Positions 1 to 7,409 of a stretch of 61,194 bases of DNA are shown here, one piece after another. Each line of letters begins with the position of its first letter. Positions within the stretch are counted from its first letter, which is position 1. The translations under genes were made by a program, and so were the position numbers. A model generated the notes under the pieces. It did not search any database. It worked only from the letters and a program-made list of their open reading frames with translations, and was not told the DNA's origin. The stretch is from Pectobacterium brasiliense (GTDB taxonomy: Bacteria > Pseudomonadota > Gammaproteobacteria > Enterobacterales > Enterobacteriaceae): assembly GCF_013449685.1 (NCBI RefSeq), contig NZ_JACDSF010000023.1, positions 1 to 61,194 of the forward strand, read 5' to 3'.

Positions 1-93
1 GCGGTAATATGCAAAGCTATTTAGGTAACCAATAGCAATCAATTAGAAATAGCAATGTCTCGCCGCGTTGTTATTTCTATAATCGTTCCCATT

Positions 94-489
94 TTAAATA
101 TTTTTTTGGTAATTTAAAACATCACGAACCCTGAGATACATTAATTTAGCTATTGTTATCATTTTCACCTTAAAATAATCTCCCTTTGATTTAAAAACGC
201 ATAACAACATAATTCCATAAATAAGCATAAAAAATTTAATACTATTTATTATAATACGATATTCATAATAATCATAAATAGCGAAACATAGTGGCAAAAG
301 GAAAGGTATTAACATCCCTCTCCAAGATAAACGTGATACAAACAAGATGTAATCAGAAAAGGGTTCGATGTCTTTTATTTTTGTTTCTTTGCTGTAAACT
401 TTACTTTTAGTGTCAACATAGTTATTTTTCAGGCGAAGTAATTCCCTTACACTCAACCCTGATTTTAATATTAGTGCTCTTTTATTCAT
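94..489 (-). CDS. Small two-helix membrane protein, paralogue 1
   Basis: I do not recognise the family. The 131-residue product begins MNKRALILKSGL and has two hydrophobic stretches, at about residues 58-74 and 84-105, between charged ends, so it is probably an inner-membrane protein with two spanning helices. The start at 489 is preceded by GAGG at good spacing; an upstream in-frame ATG lacks this. Its first 30 residues nearly match those of the gene just upstream (947 to 564), with the shared block LLRLKNNYV, so the two are a tandem duplication. It appears to be last in a three-gene minus-strand operon headed by a ribbon-helix-helix gene. The DNA is AT-rich compared with the chromosome to the right, which fits acquired DNA. 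Function unknown. Confidence 0.6.
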   Translation of the reverse strand: MNKRALILKSGLSVRELLRLKNNYVDTKSKVYSKETKIKDIEPFSDYILFVSRLSWRGMLIPFLLPLCFAIYDYYEYRIIINSIKFFMLIYGIMLLCVFKSKGDYFKVKMITIAKLMYLRVRDVLNYQKNI

Positions 490-563
490 TACACGATCCC
501 TCACTCATAATGCAAGTAATTCCTGATTAACCACTATCGCCGATGAATAACGTTAAAATAAAA

Positions 564-947
564 TCAGTTAGCAAAAAAAACCATCAATTTAAATTTAATT
601 AATTTTAAAACCGTAATCATATGTATATTATAATGATTAGCCTCAACTTTTAATACACAAAAAATCGATATCGAATAAATAATAAAAAAAGTTTTGACAA
701 AGGCAATCACATTGCCACTATCATAGTAAGCGTAAATTGAAAAAAATAGGCTCATGAAGATAGGAAGATACATTGCTTCCCAGCATAAACGAGTAACGAT
801 AAAAACATAGTCTGCAAAGGACTCAGCTTTCTTCGTTGGGGTATTAAATTTAAAATCATCGCTTTTGACATACACATAGTTATTTTTAAGACGAAGTAGC
901 TCGCTGACCGTCAACCCTGATTTTAAGATTAGTGTTCTTTTATCCAT
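564..947 (-). CDS. Small two-helix membrane protein, paralogue 2
   Basis: The 127-residue product begins MDKRTLILKSGL and is a paralogue of the next gene (489 to 94). They share the N-terminal block around LRLKNNYV and two hydrophobic helices (here about residues 60-76 and 84-106), while the C-termini have diverged. I chose the start at 947 because AGGGAA lies upstream and because it aligns with the paralogue's start; a longer reading from 1037 would overlap the upstream gene. It lies 43 bases downstream of the ribbon-helix-helix gene and is probably co-transcribed with it. I see no recognisable enzyme motif. A small membrane effector or accessory protein of a mobile element is possible, but that is only inference. 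Confidence 0.6.
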   Translation of the reverse strand: MDKRTLILKSGLTVSELLRLKNNYVYVKSDDFKFNTPTKKAESFADYVFIVTRLCWEAMYLPIFMSLFFSIYAYYDSGNVIAFVKTFFIIYSISIFCVLKVEANHYNIHMITVLKLIKFKLMVFFAN

Positions 948-990
948 CACCCATTCCCTTGGTTGTTTATTCTGCGAACCAACTAAATCA

Positions 991-1185
991 TCACCCCTTC
1001 GGCTCAATTCCCTTTTTGCGAAGCTCTTTGCGTGCAAGTTCCTTGAACCAATTACCTAAGCTGACGCCTTCTGTCGCTACGACCTCATCAAGCTGTTCAC
1101 GTAGATCAGGGGAGATGCGTATCTGGAAAGTCGGTGATTTCCCTGCTGATGTTGATTTCTTAGTATCGCGTTTTATCATTGACAT
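991..1185 (-). CDS. Ribbon-helix-helix (Arc/CopG/HicB-like) DNA-binding protein
   Basis: The 64-residue product has a basic N-terminus and then FQIRISPDLREQLDEV, the strand-helix pattern of ribbon-helix-helix proteins (strand about residues 20-24, helices about 26-39 and 44-57). Such proteins bind operators as dimers and are often antitoxins, plasmid or phage repressors, or relaxosome parts. The start at 1185 has AAAGGT upstream; ATG at 1179 is an alternative. An 11-bp perfect inverted repeat overlaps the start codon (1185-1195 and 1218-1228), which suggests autorepression. It heads a run of three minus-strand genes. No toxin partner is recognisable, but the two downstream membrane proteins are candidates. 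Confidence 0.6.
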   Translation of the reverse strand: MSMIKRDTKKSTSAGKSPTFQIRISPDLREQLDEVVATEGVSLGNWFKELARKELRKKGIEPKG

Positions 1186-1228
1186 GTACGTACCTTTTTC
1201 AATATGATGAATGTAATAGGTACGTACA
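1185..1228. promoter_or_regulatory. Inverted repeat, probable operator of the RHH gene
   Basis: The arms TGTACGTACCT (1185-1195) and AGGTACGTACA (1218-1228) are perfect inverted copies separated by 22 bases. One arm overlaps the RHH start codon and the other lies where a promoter would be. Ribbon-helix-helix repressors typically bind such symmetric sites, so autoregulation is a reasonable inference. Confidence 0.5.
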
Positions 1229-1285
1229 CTATCACAAAAGCACATTACTCTCATCACCAGTTTCGGCAACAAGCTACGGGGTGCG

Positions 1286-1393
1286 TCATGTTCGATAATA
1301 CACCTCTGGAACAAGAAGAAATCTGATCCTACCCATCTTGTAGGGTTTATCTTTGGGCTTGGCAGTCTCGACCTGTCTGGCATTGAGCTTCAT
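1286..1393 (-). pseudogene. 5' fragment of a P4/CP4-type tyrosine integrase
   Basis: Reading leftward from 1393, the first codons give MKLNARQVETAKPKDKPYK. This is the characteristic start of DUF4102-containing integrases of P4 and CP4-like islands. After about 19 residues the similarity ends, and the frame runs through unrelated sequence to a stop at 1286, so all catalytic parts are missing. The fragment lies 175 bases from the 46-bp thrW repeat and reads away from the tRNA. That is the standard place for the integrase of an island using thrW. It is best read as the remnant integrase of a second, leftward element, separate from the intact integrase at 1779. Confidence 0.7.
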
Positions 1394-1394
1394 C

Positions 1395-1445
1395 TGGGGG
1401 CATCTCCTCTAGACCGAACACGATATGCCCCCAGCGATGCCCCCA
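1395..1445. promoter_or_regulatory. TGGGGGCAT repeats upstream of the integrase remnant
   Basis: The 9-mer TGGGGGCAT occurs at 1395-1403 (plus strand) and twice on the minus strand at 1425-1433 and 1437-1445, spaced 12 bases apart. The repeats lie just upstream of and over the ribosome-binding region of the truncated integrase. Repeats of this kind next to P4-family integrases are usually integrase or excisionase arm sites that also autoregulate the gene. That role is inferred from position. Confidence 0.4.
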
Positions 1446-1567
1446 ACTCACCGTAGATTTCCGTGAACGTGAGTAGACGAGCAGAGACAATAAGGGCCGT
1501 CAGACCGCGTATTATAAGGGTTTAGAGGGTGTTTGAGTAGACTTAGGGAGACGTTAAAATAGGTAGG

Positions 1568-1613
1568 ATGGTGCCGATAATAGGAGTCGAACCTACGACC
1601 TTCGCATTACGAA
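1568..1613 (-). repeat. Distal attachment repeat (partial thrW 3' end)
   Basis: These 46 bases are identical to 41557-41602, which run from the anticodon loop to the CCA end of thrW plus one base. After base 1613 the sequence departs from tRNA, so this is a partial copy. It marks the left boundary of the island and the right boundary of the leftward element. Recombination between the two copies would excise 39,989 bases. Confidence 0.9.
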
Positions 1614-1743
1614 CTCAATAGACTGATGTTTCCTTCTGTTTTCCCTGTTTAAATATTGATACTTTATTTTTAAAAATCAGAGTATTAATCAATATTTAGG
1701 TTTCCACTCGTTCGCTGTCGTTTCCCCTGATATCATGCTAAGT

Positions 1744-1763
1744 GTGTACCCGAGAGTGTACCC
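1744..1763. promoter_or_regulatory. Tandem GTGTACCC sites, integrase arm-type candidates (left)
   Basis: Two GTGTACCC copies separated by GAGA lie just upstream of the integrase start at 1779. The identical 20-bp block occurs at 41483-41502 near the other end of the island. Matching repeats on both sides of the attachment site are what arm-type integrase or excisionase sites look like; the role is inferred. Confidence 0.45.
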
Positions 1764-1778
1764 CAGAAAGGACCTATT

Positions 1779-3098
1779 ATGGCAATCATCATCACTCAGG
1801 ATCGACAGTTAGCCTCTCTTTCAGTCACTGAAGAAGAAAAAGAAAATGTTGTCTCAGTCAAATCAAAAGCGGGCGGGGGTCTCTACATTCGTGTTCGTCA
1901 TGGCAGCGAAAGTAAAAGCTGGATTTATCGTTACAGGATCGCACAAAAGCAAATCAAGCTGACATTGGGTAGCTACCCAGCGATGGGTCTGGCCCAGGCT
2001 CGTCAAGCCCATGCTGAAGCCGCTGAGTTAGTAAAAAAAGGCATTGACCCTCGTTATGCTAGAAAAAATGAGAAGCAGCAAAACGAGCAAATGCCAATAT
2101 TCGCTGACTTGTGGCAAAACTGGTTGGCATTCAGAACAGAGAGCAAACCCATCAGCACTCGTACCATTACCGACTATAAAGGCACCTATCGCCGCCACCT
2201 CGAAAAGGCTTTGGGTAATATGCGCGTTAACGACCTTTCACGTTCTGTCATTTTCGAGCATCTCCGCCGAGTGAGAAAGGACAGTGCAGAAGGGGTTCGC
2301 AAAGGGTTAATCATCCTGAATCTGACCCTTGATCATGCCACGTTGCAAGGGCTAATTGAGCACAACCCTACTCGCTTGCTCAAACCGGCCATGTTTGGCG
2401 CATCAATGGGTAAACCGCGTGAACGTTGGTTACCGCAAGATGAGCTCCATATGCTTTGGAAAGCGCTGAATGAAGCCTCTGTTGGCGGAGGTTCCGTTGC
2501 TGCGGGTGGTCGCGGGATAGCATCCAGCGTGGTGATGTCATTGTCAGTGGCGAATGCACTTCGTCTGATTATATTCACCGGTGTTCGTCGGTCAGAAGCA
2601 GCAGAAATGCGCTGGGATCAAATCAACGGTGATCGTTGGACTATTCCAGCGACAAAAAATGGCAAAAGTCATATTGTCACACTACATCCCCACGCCCTAT
2701 CCCTTATTCAAGAACAGCGAGTGATCACTGAAGGGGCTTATGTTTTCGGCTCCACCAGCAAACCGGGATTTCCTATCACTGGTGATGCCCTGACTCGTGC
2801 TCTGGAGCGTGTGAGATCTAAATATCTCGCGGAACTTGCGCCCTTCTCTCCTCATGACTTGCGTCGCAGCGTTGCCACGGGTTGTGCGGAATATTTGGAT
2901 GCACCAGAGCGCTTGATCGAGCTTCTGCTGAATCACGTTCCTAAAGATCGATTAATCCGTACTTATCAAGTTGGGCAACAAGCGGACAAACTGAAAAAGC
3001 TATTCCTACGCTGGGGTGATTTTATTCAACAGGAAATCATTAACCTACCCGCATCAATGCCAAATAATGTCGTTAAAGTTCAGTTCGGTGGTAAGTAA
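1779..3098 (+). CDS. int: Tyrosine-recombinase integrase of the thrW island
   Basis: The 439-residue product has full length for P4-family integrases. The N-terminal DUF4102-like domain (about residues 20-95, with GGGLYIRVRHG and LTLGSYPAMGLAQAR) binds arm-type sites, followed by a core-binding domain (about 105-200) and a catalytic domain. The catalytic set is visible: Arg270 (in TGVRRSEAAEM), His359 and Arg362 (HDLRR), His386 and Tyr396 (RTYQ). The start at 1779 has AAAGGA upstream. The gene lies 165 bases inside the distal attachment repeat and reads into the island, at the end away from the intact tRNA. It should catalyse integration into and excision from thrW. The protein looks intact, so the island may still be mobile. 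Confidence 0.93.
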   Translation: MAIIITQDRQLASLSVTEEEKENVVSVKSKAGGGLYIRVRHGSESKSWIYRYRIAQKQIKLTLGSYPAMGLAQARQAHAEAAELVKKGIDPRYARKNEKQQNEQMPIFADLWQNWLAFRTESKPISTRTITDYKGTYRRHLEKALGNMRVNDLSRSVIFEHLRRVRKDSAEGVRKGLIILNLTLDHATLQGLIEHNPTRLLKPAMFGASMGKPRERWLPQDELHMLWKALNEASVGGGSVAAGGRGIASSVVMSLSVANALRLIIFTGVRRSEAAEMRWDQINGDRWTIPATKNGKSHIVTLHPHALSLIQEQRVITEGAYVFGSTSKPGFPITGDALTRALERVRSKYLAELAPFSPHDLRRSVATGCAEYLDAPERLIELLLNHVPKDRLIRTYQVGQQADKLKKLFLRWGDFIQQEIINLPASMPNNVVKVQFGGK

Positions 3099-3121
3099 CA
3101 AATTAAGTAACAAATAAGGAG

Positions 3122-3158
3122 GCATGGCTCTGAGTCCCCAGAACAGCAAGAGCCATGC
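3122..3158. terminator. Hairpin between convergent int and darG
   Basis: GCATGGCTCT (3122-3131) and AGAGCCATGC (3149-3158) form a perfect 10-bp stem with a 17-base loop between the converging ends of int and darG. There is no clear T-run on either side, so bidirectional termination is only a possibility. Confidence 0.3.
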
Positions 3159-3181
3159 GAGTCATTAAACAAAGACTAAAT

Positions 3182-4231
3182 CTAAGCAACGGTAGAGGTT
3201 AACCACCCCTTGCGATGCAACGTATCTACCGCTAAAGATATCTGACGCGGTGTAAACTGCCGTTTTCTCTCATTCCAGGCATAGATAAAATCAGTAACGT
3301 CTTCAGGGGACGTCAATGATTCATATTGCATTGTCCAGTGAACCGTTGAAAGTAGTTCCAGACCAAAAGGCGACTCAAAGCCTTCCACCAAATCCGAGAC
3401 TTTCTGAAAGCGGCGATAAGTCTCTTCCTGCTGTTCAAGAAACGTTTTTGCCTCTTCTGCCACTCCGGGAACCAGCGAGAGCCGCTTATCAGGCATATCA
3501 CCGCCATCTGAATACCCAGAGATCATATGCCCTTCAATCGCGTTAAGCACATGTCGAAGGTTTTCCGCATAAGGCCCATAATGCGCTTTCTGGTACTTAA
3601 GACGTAACGGTTCTCCAGATTCCTGCATAAAATACATCAGCTTATGTAATTCGAGCAAAGAGATGAACGGATCTAACAATCCATTAAGATAACGCTGCAT
3701 CAGTTCAACCAGAGCAGCCCGTCCTGCCGTCATCTTTGGCACTTCTGTTTTATGAACCATACGTTCCGATGACGGTGCGCCGCTGGGATCGTAAATCGCA
3801 ATCTGTACGGATTCAAGCGGTTGAACCGCTGACTCAATCAAGGGCTTAACATCTTGCCAGTCCAGACCGCCTAAGCCACTCCCCAATGGCGGGATTGCAA
3901 TAGAGCGAATATCATGTTGTCGGATCACTGCGACCAGATCGTCCAATCCGGCAATGATATCTTCAAGGCGACTTTTTCCTTTCCAGTGACGTTTGGTCGG
4001 AAAGTTAATGATATAACGCGGATTGGTTAACTGTCCGGTCTCAAAGACGAACATTTTGCCAGGCACCACGAGTTTTGCTTTGCAGGAGGCCGCGTAGGCT
4101 TTGAAGTTATCCGGGTAAGCGTTTTTGAATTGCAATGCAATACCCCGGCCCATTACGCCGACGCAATTCACGGTATTGATGATGGCCTCAGTCTCTGCCT
4201 GGAGGATGTCACCCTGTCTGTATTCAATCAT
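3182..4231 (-). CDS. darG: DarG: macrodomain antitoxin, DNA ADP-ribosyl glycohydrolase
   Basis: The 349-residue protein opens with a macrodomain (about residues 1-155). Typical features are the start MIEYRQGDIL, the ADP-ribose-binding stretch NTVNCVGVMGRGIALQFK and the later loop PPLGSGLGGLDW. The C-terminal part (about 165-349) is the helical region that in DarG proteins binds and blocks the toxin. DarG removes ADP-ribose from thymidine in DNA and also neutralises DarT by direct contact. The gene begins 13 bases after darT on the same strand, the usual DarTG order, so the two are probably co-transcribed. Length and domain order are normal, so the pair should be functional. DarTG systems can act as phage defence by abortive infection. 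Confidence 0.92.
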   Translation of the reverse strand: MIEYRQGDILQAETEAIINTVNCVGVMGRGIALQFKNAYPDNFKAYAASCKAKLVVPGKMFVFETGQLTNPRYIINFPTKRHWKGKSRLEDIIAGLDDLVAVIRQHDIRSIAIPPLGSGLGGLDWQDVKPLIESAVQPLESVQIAIYDPSGAPSSERMVHKTEVPKMTAGRAALVELMQRYLNGLLDPFISLLELHKLMYFMQESGEPLRLKYQKAHYGPYAENLRHVLNAIEGHMISGYSDGGDMPDKRLSLVPGVAEEAKTFLEQQEETYRRFQKVSDLVEGFESPFGLELLSTVHWTMQYESLTSPEDVTDFIYAWNERKRQFTPRQISLAVDTLHRKGWLTSTVA

Positions 4232-4244
4232 TATGAAATCCTCA

Positions 4245-4892
4245 TCAGTAGTACCATTCTCGTTTCACCTCAACAGGGGGACGGTGCCCGTCAAGCGGGA
4301 TCATGTTAGCAACCTGCTGATAAATCAAAGGTGAATGAACACCGATGCGCTCAATTAAATGCCAGGGGAAACAGCGCTCAATCAAAAATTCAGCCTGTTT
4401 CGCCTCTTTAGTTCCATTGCCACCGCTCCACTGATTACTTTGTATCGCGTCCCAATTCAACTCTCCAAGTTGGGATTGTTGACAACGATCTTCGAAGTAA
4501 AGTGAACCGGCATTAGATAACGTAAACGCCCAGCGTTGTCGATGTTGCTCCGCCCATGCCATGGTTGTATAGAGGTCAGCTTCAAGATGCAAAATAGGCT
4601 CCTGACCACCACGATAAGCCAACTCTGGATGATTGGATCTGTATATCAGGTATAGCATGACAGAGCGGGGACAAAAATAAAAAGGCACACATTGTCCCAC
4701 ATACAGATTGGGATGGTTTGTGAGCGTCAACTCATGGAGCCGACGCTGTTTAATGCTACTCATACCTATCATTGTACCGGCACCATGACGAACCGAGATT
4801 TGCTCGTCAGACAACAACCCTTCGGCAATGATCGAACGAAGTCGATCAATGTGAAGGATATGGTAAATCTTGGGACGTTCAGGGATCGGCAT
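4245..4892 (-). CDS. darT: DarT: DNA thymidine ADP-ribosyltransferase toxin
   Basis: The 215-residue protein matches the DarT (DUF4433) family. It has the N-terminal pattern YHILHIDRLRSIIAEGLL, then VGQCVPFYF and MLYLIYR, and a C-terminal KEAKQAEFLIE carrying the expected catalytic glutamate. DarT transfers ADP-ribose from NAD+ to thymidine in single-stranded DNA in a sequence-specific way and blocks replication, including phage DNA synthesis. The start at 4892 has GGAG nine bases upstream. The antitoxin gene darG follows after 13 bases. The operon lies between the integrase and the cbtA/DUF4942 module, outside the yfj-type gene order, so it is likely a separate gain by the island. Confidence 0.92.
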   Translation of the reverse strand: MPIPERPKIYHILHIDRLRSIIAEGLLSDEQISVRHGAGTMIGMSSIKQRRLHELTLTNHPNLYVGQCVPFYFCPRSVMLYLIYRSNHPELAYRGGQEPILHLEADLYTTMAWAEQHRQRWAFTLSNAGSLYFEDRCQQSQLGELNWDAIQSNQWSGGNGTKEAKQAEFLIERCFPWHLIERIGVHSPLIYQQVANMIPLDGHRPPVEVKREWYY

Positions 4893-4996
4893 ACAAACCA
4901 GCTCCTTTTAGCAATCCAATGCTAATCTGCCGCAATAATAACAAATTTTGGGGGAGGAAATAGGCATGAATACCACGCTAGTAAGAAAGGAAATGG

Positions 4997-5830
4997 CTAC
5001 CTCGCCGCCAGCATCCCCGGATAGTGTTTGGCAATAATGTCGTTCATCTGCTCGATCAGGTCGGGGCGTCTAAAGGTGAGATGTCCGGTGCCTTTCTGAA
5101 AGTAACGCACACTAAAGAACTCATCCTCGTATTCCTGCTTGTGCGGATTATCACGGATATGGTCCATCAAACGGATGGTGATATCACCTCGGTTGTCGGG
5201 GATCGATTTGCCATCTAACAGATACAGCATACGTTCCAGATCGGCCAGTTGATCGCGTCGCCAGCCCCAGTTCAGACCAAAGCCCCAACGGTTGTATGTC
5301 ACCAGATTGCTGATAATGATTTTCTTGCCGAAGTAACAAGGGTGATTGGTTTTGTAATCCCACGACAGCCCCTTGAATACGTTGATGACCCCGCGCTCGA
5401 ATACCTCCTGCTTACTCCGATGAAGTTGCTCAAACGTGCTGAGAATATTGGTTTCGCTAATGGCCGGTAGGTCACCCTCGTCCAGATTTTTATGCCACTG
5501 GCTGCGTGCTTCGGCGTCCATTAGCGACAGCATGCCAGATTTCAGCATCAGGTCACGCCAGATATTGCGATCCAACATGCGCGTGATAGCTGGGATCGCT
5601 TTATCAGGTGTCTCTGTCAGCCAGCAATCGTAGCGGTGCCCTTGCTTCAGACCCCAGTCTTCGGCAGTGCCGCCGCCGATAGTCGCCGTGAGTGTTGAAA
5701 TTGCCTGTAGCTGTTTGAGGAGTTGTTCTATCTGTTGCAGAGCGGCATCACGTCCGGTGACGATGCGTTCGATATTGGTCGAGCAAATCAGTTCGGTGTG
5801 TTCGGTTAAAACCTCGGGTTCAGTTTGCAT
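4997..5830 (-). CDS. DUF4942 domain protein
   Basis: The 277-residue product resembles the DUF4942 proteins commonly found just downstream of cbtA-type toxins in enterobacterial CP4-like islands. Visible landmarks are a coiled N-terminal region (about 15-45) and WKxxLxxG-poor, aromatic-rich middle and C-terminal parts such as NRWGFGLNWGWRRDQLADLERML. No catalytic motif is evident and its function is unknown. I favour the ATG at 5830 (MQTEPEV) over 5884, since the longer reading would run back through a perfect 12-bp hairpin (5856-5885) that looks like the terminator of cbtA. It is probably part of the mobile backbone, not a defence gene in itself. Confidence 0.75.
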   Translation of the reverse strand: MQTEPEVLTEHTELICSTNIERIVTGRDAALQQIEQLLKQLQAISTLTATIGGGTAEDWGLKQGHRYDCWLTETPDKAIPAITRMLDRNIWRDLMLKSGMLSLMDAEARSQWHKNLDEGDLPAISETNILSTFEQLHRSKQEVFERGVINVFKGLSWDYKTNHPCYFGKKIIISNLVTYNRWGFGLNWGWRRDQLADLERMLYLLDGKSIPDNRGDITIRLMDHIRDNPHKQEYEDEFFSVRYFQKGTGHLTFRRPDLIEQMNDIIAKHYPGMLAAR

Positions 5831-5855
5831 AGTTTGTGATCCATACATAAAAGCA

Positions 5856-5885
5856 AATGCGCCAGCCGCTAAGGGCTGGCGCATT
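5856..5885 (-). terminator. Perfect 12-bp hairpin, terminator-like, after cbtA
   Basis: AATGCGCCAGCC (5856-5867) and GGCTGGCGCATT (5874-5885) are perfect inverted copies around a 6-base loop. On the minus strand the stem is followed by TTGCTTTT, so it could terminate cbtA transcription. It ends 26 bases before the DUF4942 start and could also act as a leader structure. Confidence 0.6.
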
Positions 5886-5947
5886 ATGCATTGGGGAAGA
5901 GGATAAATAGATTTGGCTTGGTATTACTGGAAAGCGGCTCGCAATCT

Positions 5948-6268
5948 TTATACCTTGAGCAAGCCGGTAGCACGTCTGGCGCGGAGAACATCAACGGCGG
6001 TAAGAAATGGCGATTGCTCCTGCCAGTTAAAGCCGTTGCGATCGATACGCACCAGTTCATATTTTTCCACCAGAAAATTCACGGCATTGACCAGTGTAAC
6101 GCCAGCATCGATATGCTCCTGAATCACATTTTCCTCACAGAGCGGCGTATCGTTCAGCGTGAGGCCGTAGTGCTTTTCCAGCAGGTAGGTCAGAAGTTGC
6201 TGCCAGACGGCTATAGGCGACGCACAGGGATTATCCTCCCGTGGCGGGATTGCAGGTGATGTTTGCAT
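5948..6268 (-). CDS. cbtA: CbtA/YeeV/YpjF-family toxin
   Basis: The 106-residue protein matches the CbtA family over most of its length: [22 protein letters not shown], then [15 protein letters not shown], ending [10 protein letters not shown]. In E. coli, CbtA-type toxins bind the cytoskeletal proteins FtsZ and MreB and block division and elongation. E. coli CbtA and its paralogues have about 15 more residues after RRATGL; here the protein stops there, so it is a short version whose activity is uncertain. The antitoxin gene cbeA lies 68 bases upstream on the same strand, the normal order for this type IV toxin-antitoxin pair, and a strong hairpin follows the stop codon. Confidence 0.9.
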   Translation of the reverse strand: MQTSPAIPPREDNPCASPIAVWQQLLTYLLEKHYGLTLNDTPLCEENVIQEHIDAGVTLVNAVNFLVEKYELVRIDRNGFNWQEQSPFLTAVDVLRARRATGLLKV

Positions 6269-6336
6269 GGGAATTGTCTCTCAGGTTAAGTCGATAAGAT
6301 CAGGGAAATGTTCAGAATGGGGAGAGAAGCAACGGG

Positions 6337-6672
6337 TTATTCTGCTGCTACCGAAGAGGAATAAATAACAATATACACATAACCAAAACTGCCCAGCGTA
6401 TCGGCTTCACAGGTCCATTCGTTGCAATGCAGAATGATGCAGCCCTGCTGGCGGGGATTCAGTTCACCCGTGCGTAGCTTCTGCTCCAACAGCTTAATCA
6501 GCTCAGGGAAGCAACATTCCAGACTTTGAGCTACTGTTTTGCTGAACGTACCGACAACGCTGGCACGGTCTGCCAAATAATGCAGACGGTGACCTTCTTG
6601 CACCAGTCTGGCTCCGAATCGCGGCGTGATGGCACATTTTAATCCCCATTCAGGGGTATCCGATGATGGCAT
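6337..6672 (-). CDS. cbeA: CbeA/YeeU/YfjZ-family antitoxin
   Basis: The 111-residue product matches the CbeA family: the opening WGLKCAITPRFGARLVQEG, the middle HYLADRASVVGTFS, and the aromatic C-terminal GYVYIVIY. CbeA antagonises CbtA without direct toxin binding, by stabilising FtsZ and MreB polymers (type IV antitoxin), as known for the E. coli members. The start at 6672 has AAGGAAAC upstream. The gene sits between a radC-like gene and cbtA as in E. coli CP4 elements. The small DUF987 gene (yeeT type) often found between radC and cbeA is absent, since only 39 bases separate them. Confidence 0.9.
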   Translation of the reverse strand: MPSSDTPEWGLKCAITPRFGARLVQEGHRLHYLADRASVVGTFSKTVAQSLECCFPELIKLLEQKLRTGELNPRQQGCIILHCNEWTCEADTLGSFGYVYIVIYSSSVAAE

Positions 6673-6711
6673 GATTGTTTCCTTATAAAAGTGCGATGGT
6701 AAATGTGATCA

Positions 6712-7185
6712 TCACAACCAGCCGCGTTCAGCAAACGACACCACCTCAGCGCCGCCGACAACCAGATGATCGAGGACTCTGACGTCGAGCTGTGACAGCG
6801 CGTCTTTCAACTTGTCGGTGATATGACGGTCAGCCTGACTGGGCTCGGCCCAGCCGGAAGGATGGTTATGCGCCAGTATCACGGCAGCGGCGTTATGACG
6901 CAGTGAGGCTTTGAGGATTTCACGCGGATGCACTTCGGTGCTGTTGATACCACCCAGCGCGATAACTTCCTTTTCTATCAGGCGATGCTGGTTATCCAGA
7001 TACAGCACCATAAAGACCTCGCGCTCCAGGCTAATGAGCTCCAGCATTAACCAGCTTTTGGTGTCCTCCGAGGTTTTGAACTGCCGCGCATTTTTACGCA
7101 CCCGTTTTTCCAGCAGGCACAGCGCCATCTGGATGATGCGCTGCTCTCGGCTCTGTGCTATAGAAAAGCGTTGGACATGTTGCAT
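6712..7185 (-). CDS. RadC-like JAB/MPN domain protein (YfjY/YeeS type)
   Basis: The product of about 157 residues carries a JAB/MPN metal-binding signature AHNHPSG, followed by an Asp in QADRH, and the family block [18 protein letters not shown]. This is the short RadC form found in CP4-type islands and not the chromosomal radC. Despite the name, a role in DNA repair has not been established for these proteins. Three in-frame ATGs cluster at the start; I chose 7185 because AAGGAA then has workable spacing, while at 7194 it would be too close. A perfect 12-bp hairpin lies 28 bases upstream. Its neighbours cbeA and cbtA follow the yfjY-yfjZ-ypjF order of CP4-57. Confidence 0.87.
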   Translation of the reverse strand: MQHVQRFSIAQSREQRIIQMALCLLEKRVRKNARQFKTSEDTKSWLMLELISLEREVFMVLYLDNQHRLIEKEVIALGGINSTEVHPREILKASLRHNAAAVILAHNHPSGWAEPSQADRHITDKLKDALSQLDVRVLDHLVVGGAEVVSFAERGWL

Positions 7186-7212
7186 TTCATGCATTTCCTT
7201 ATCAAAGATAAA

Positions 7213-7240
7213 GGCTCCTGTTGCGTAAGCAACAGGAGCC
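7213..7240 (-). terminator. Perfect 12-bp hairpin upstream of the radC-like gene
   Basis: GGCTCCTGTTGC (7213-7224) and GCAACAGGAGCC (7229-7240) pair perfectly around GTAA. On the minus strand it is followed by TTTATCTTT. It is probably a terminator of upstream transcription, though it lies within about 30 bases of the radC start and could also be a leader element. Confidence 0.55.
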
Positions 7241-7409
7241 AAAGTAAAAGAAGATATACGTATTTAATCAACAGATCATTGAAGCTGATTTATCTATCGG
7301 CTAACATATTTTATAATCCGTTAAAACATTACCGATATAATACATTGGTTTTTCCAGCATTTTAATTAATAGAGATAAATATCATCGATATGTGGATCTA
7401 ATTATCTTT

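Noticed and set aside
932..1207. Plus-strand frame of 91 codons opposite the RHH gene
   Set aside because: It is the antisense of two better-supported minus-strand genes and shows no ribosome-binding site or recognisable protein.
3124..3168. Tiny open frame of 14 codons (MALSPQNSKSHASH) after AAGGAGG
   Set aside because: The Shine-Dalgarno-like sequence is one base from the ATG, and the frame lies in a hairpin between convergent genes; too short to support.
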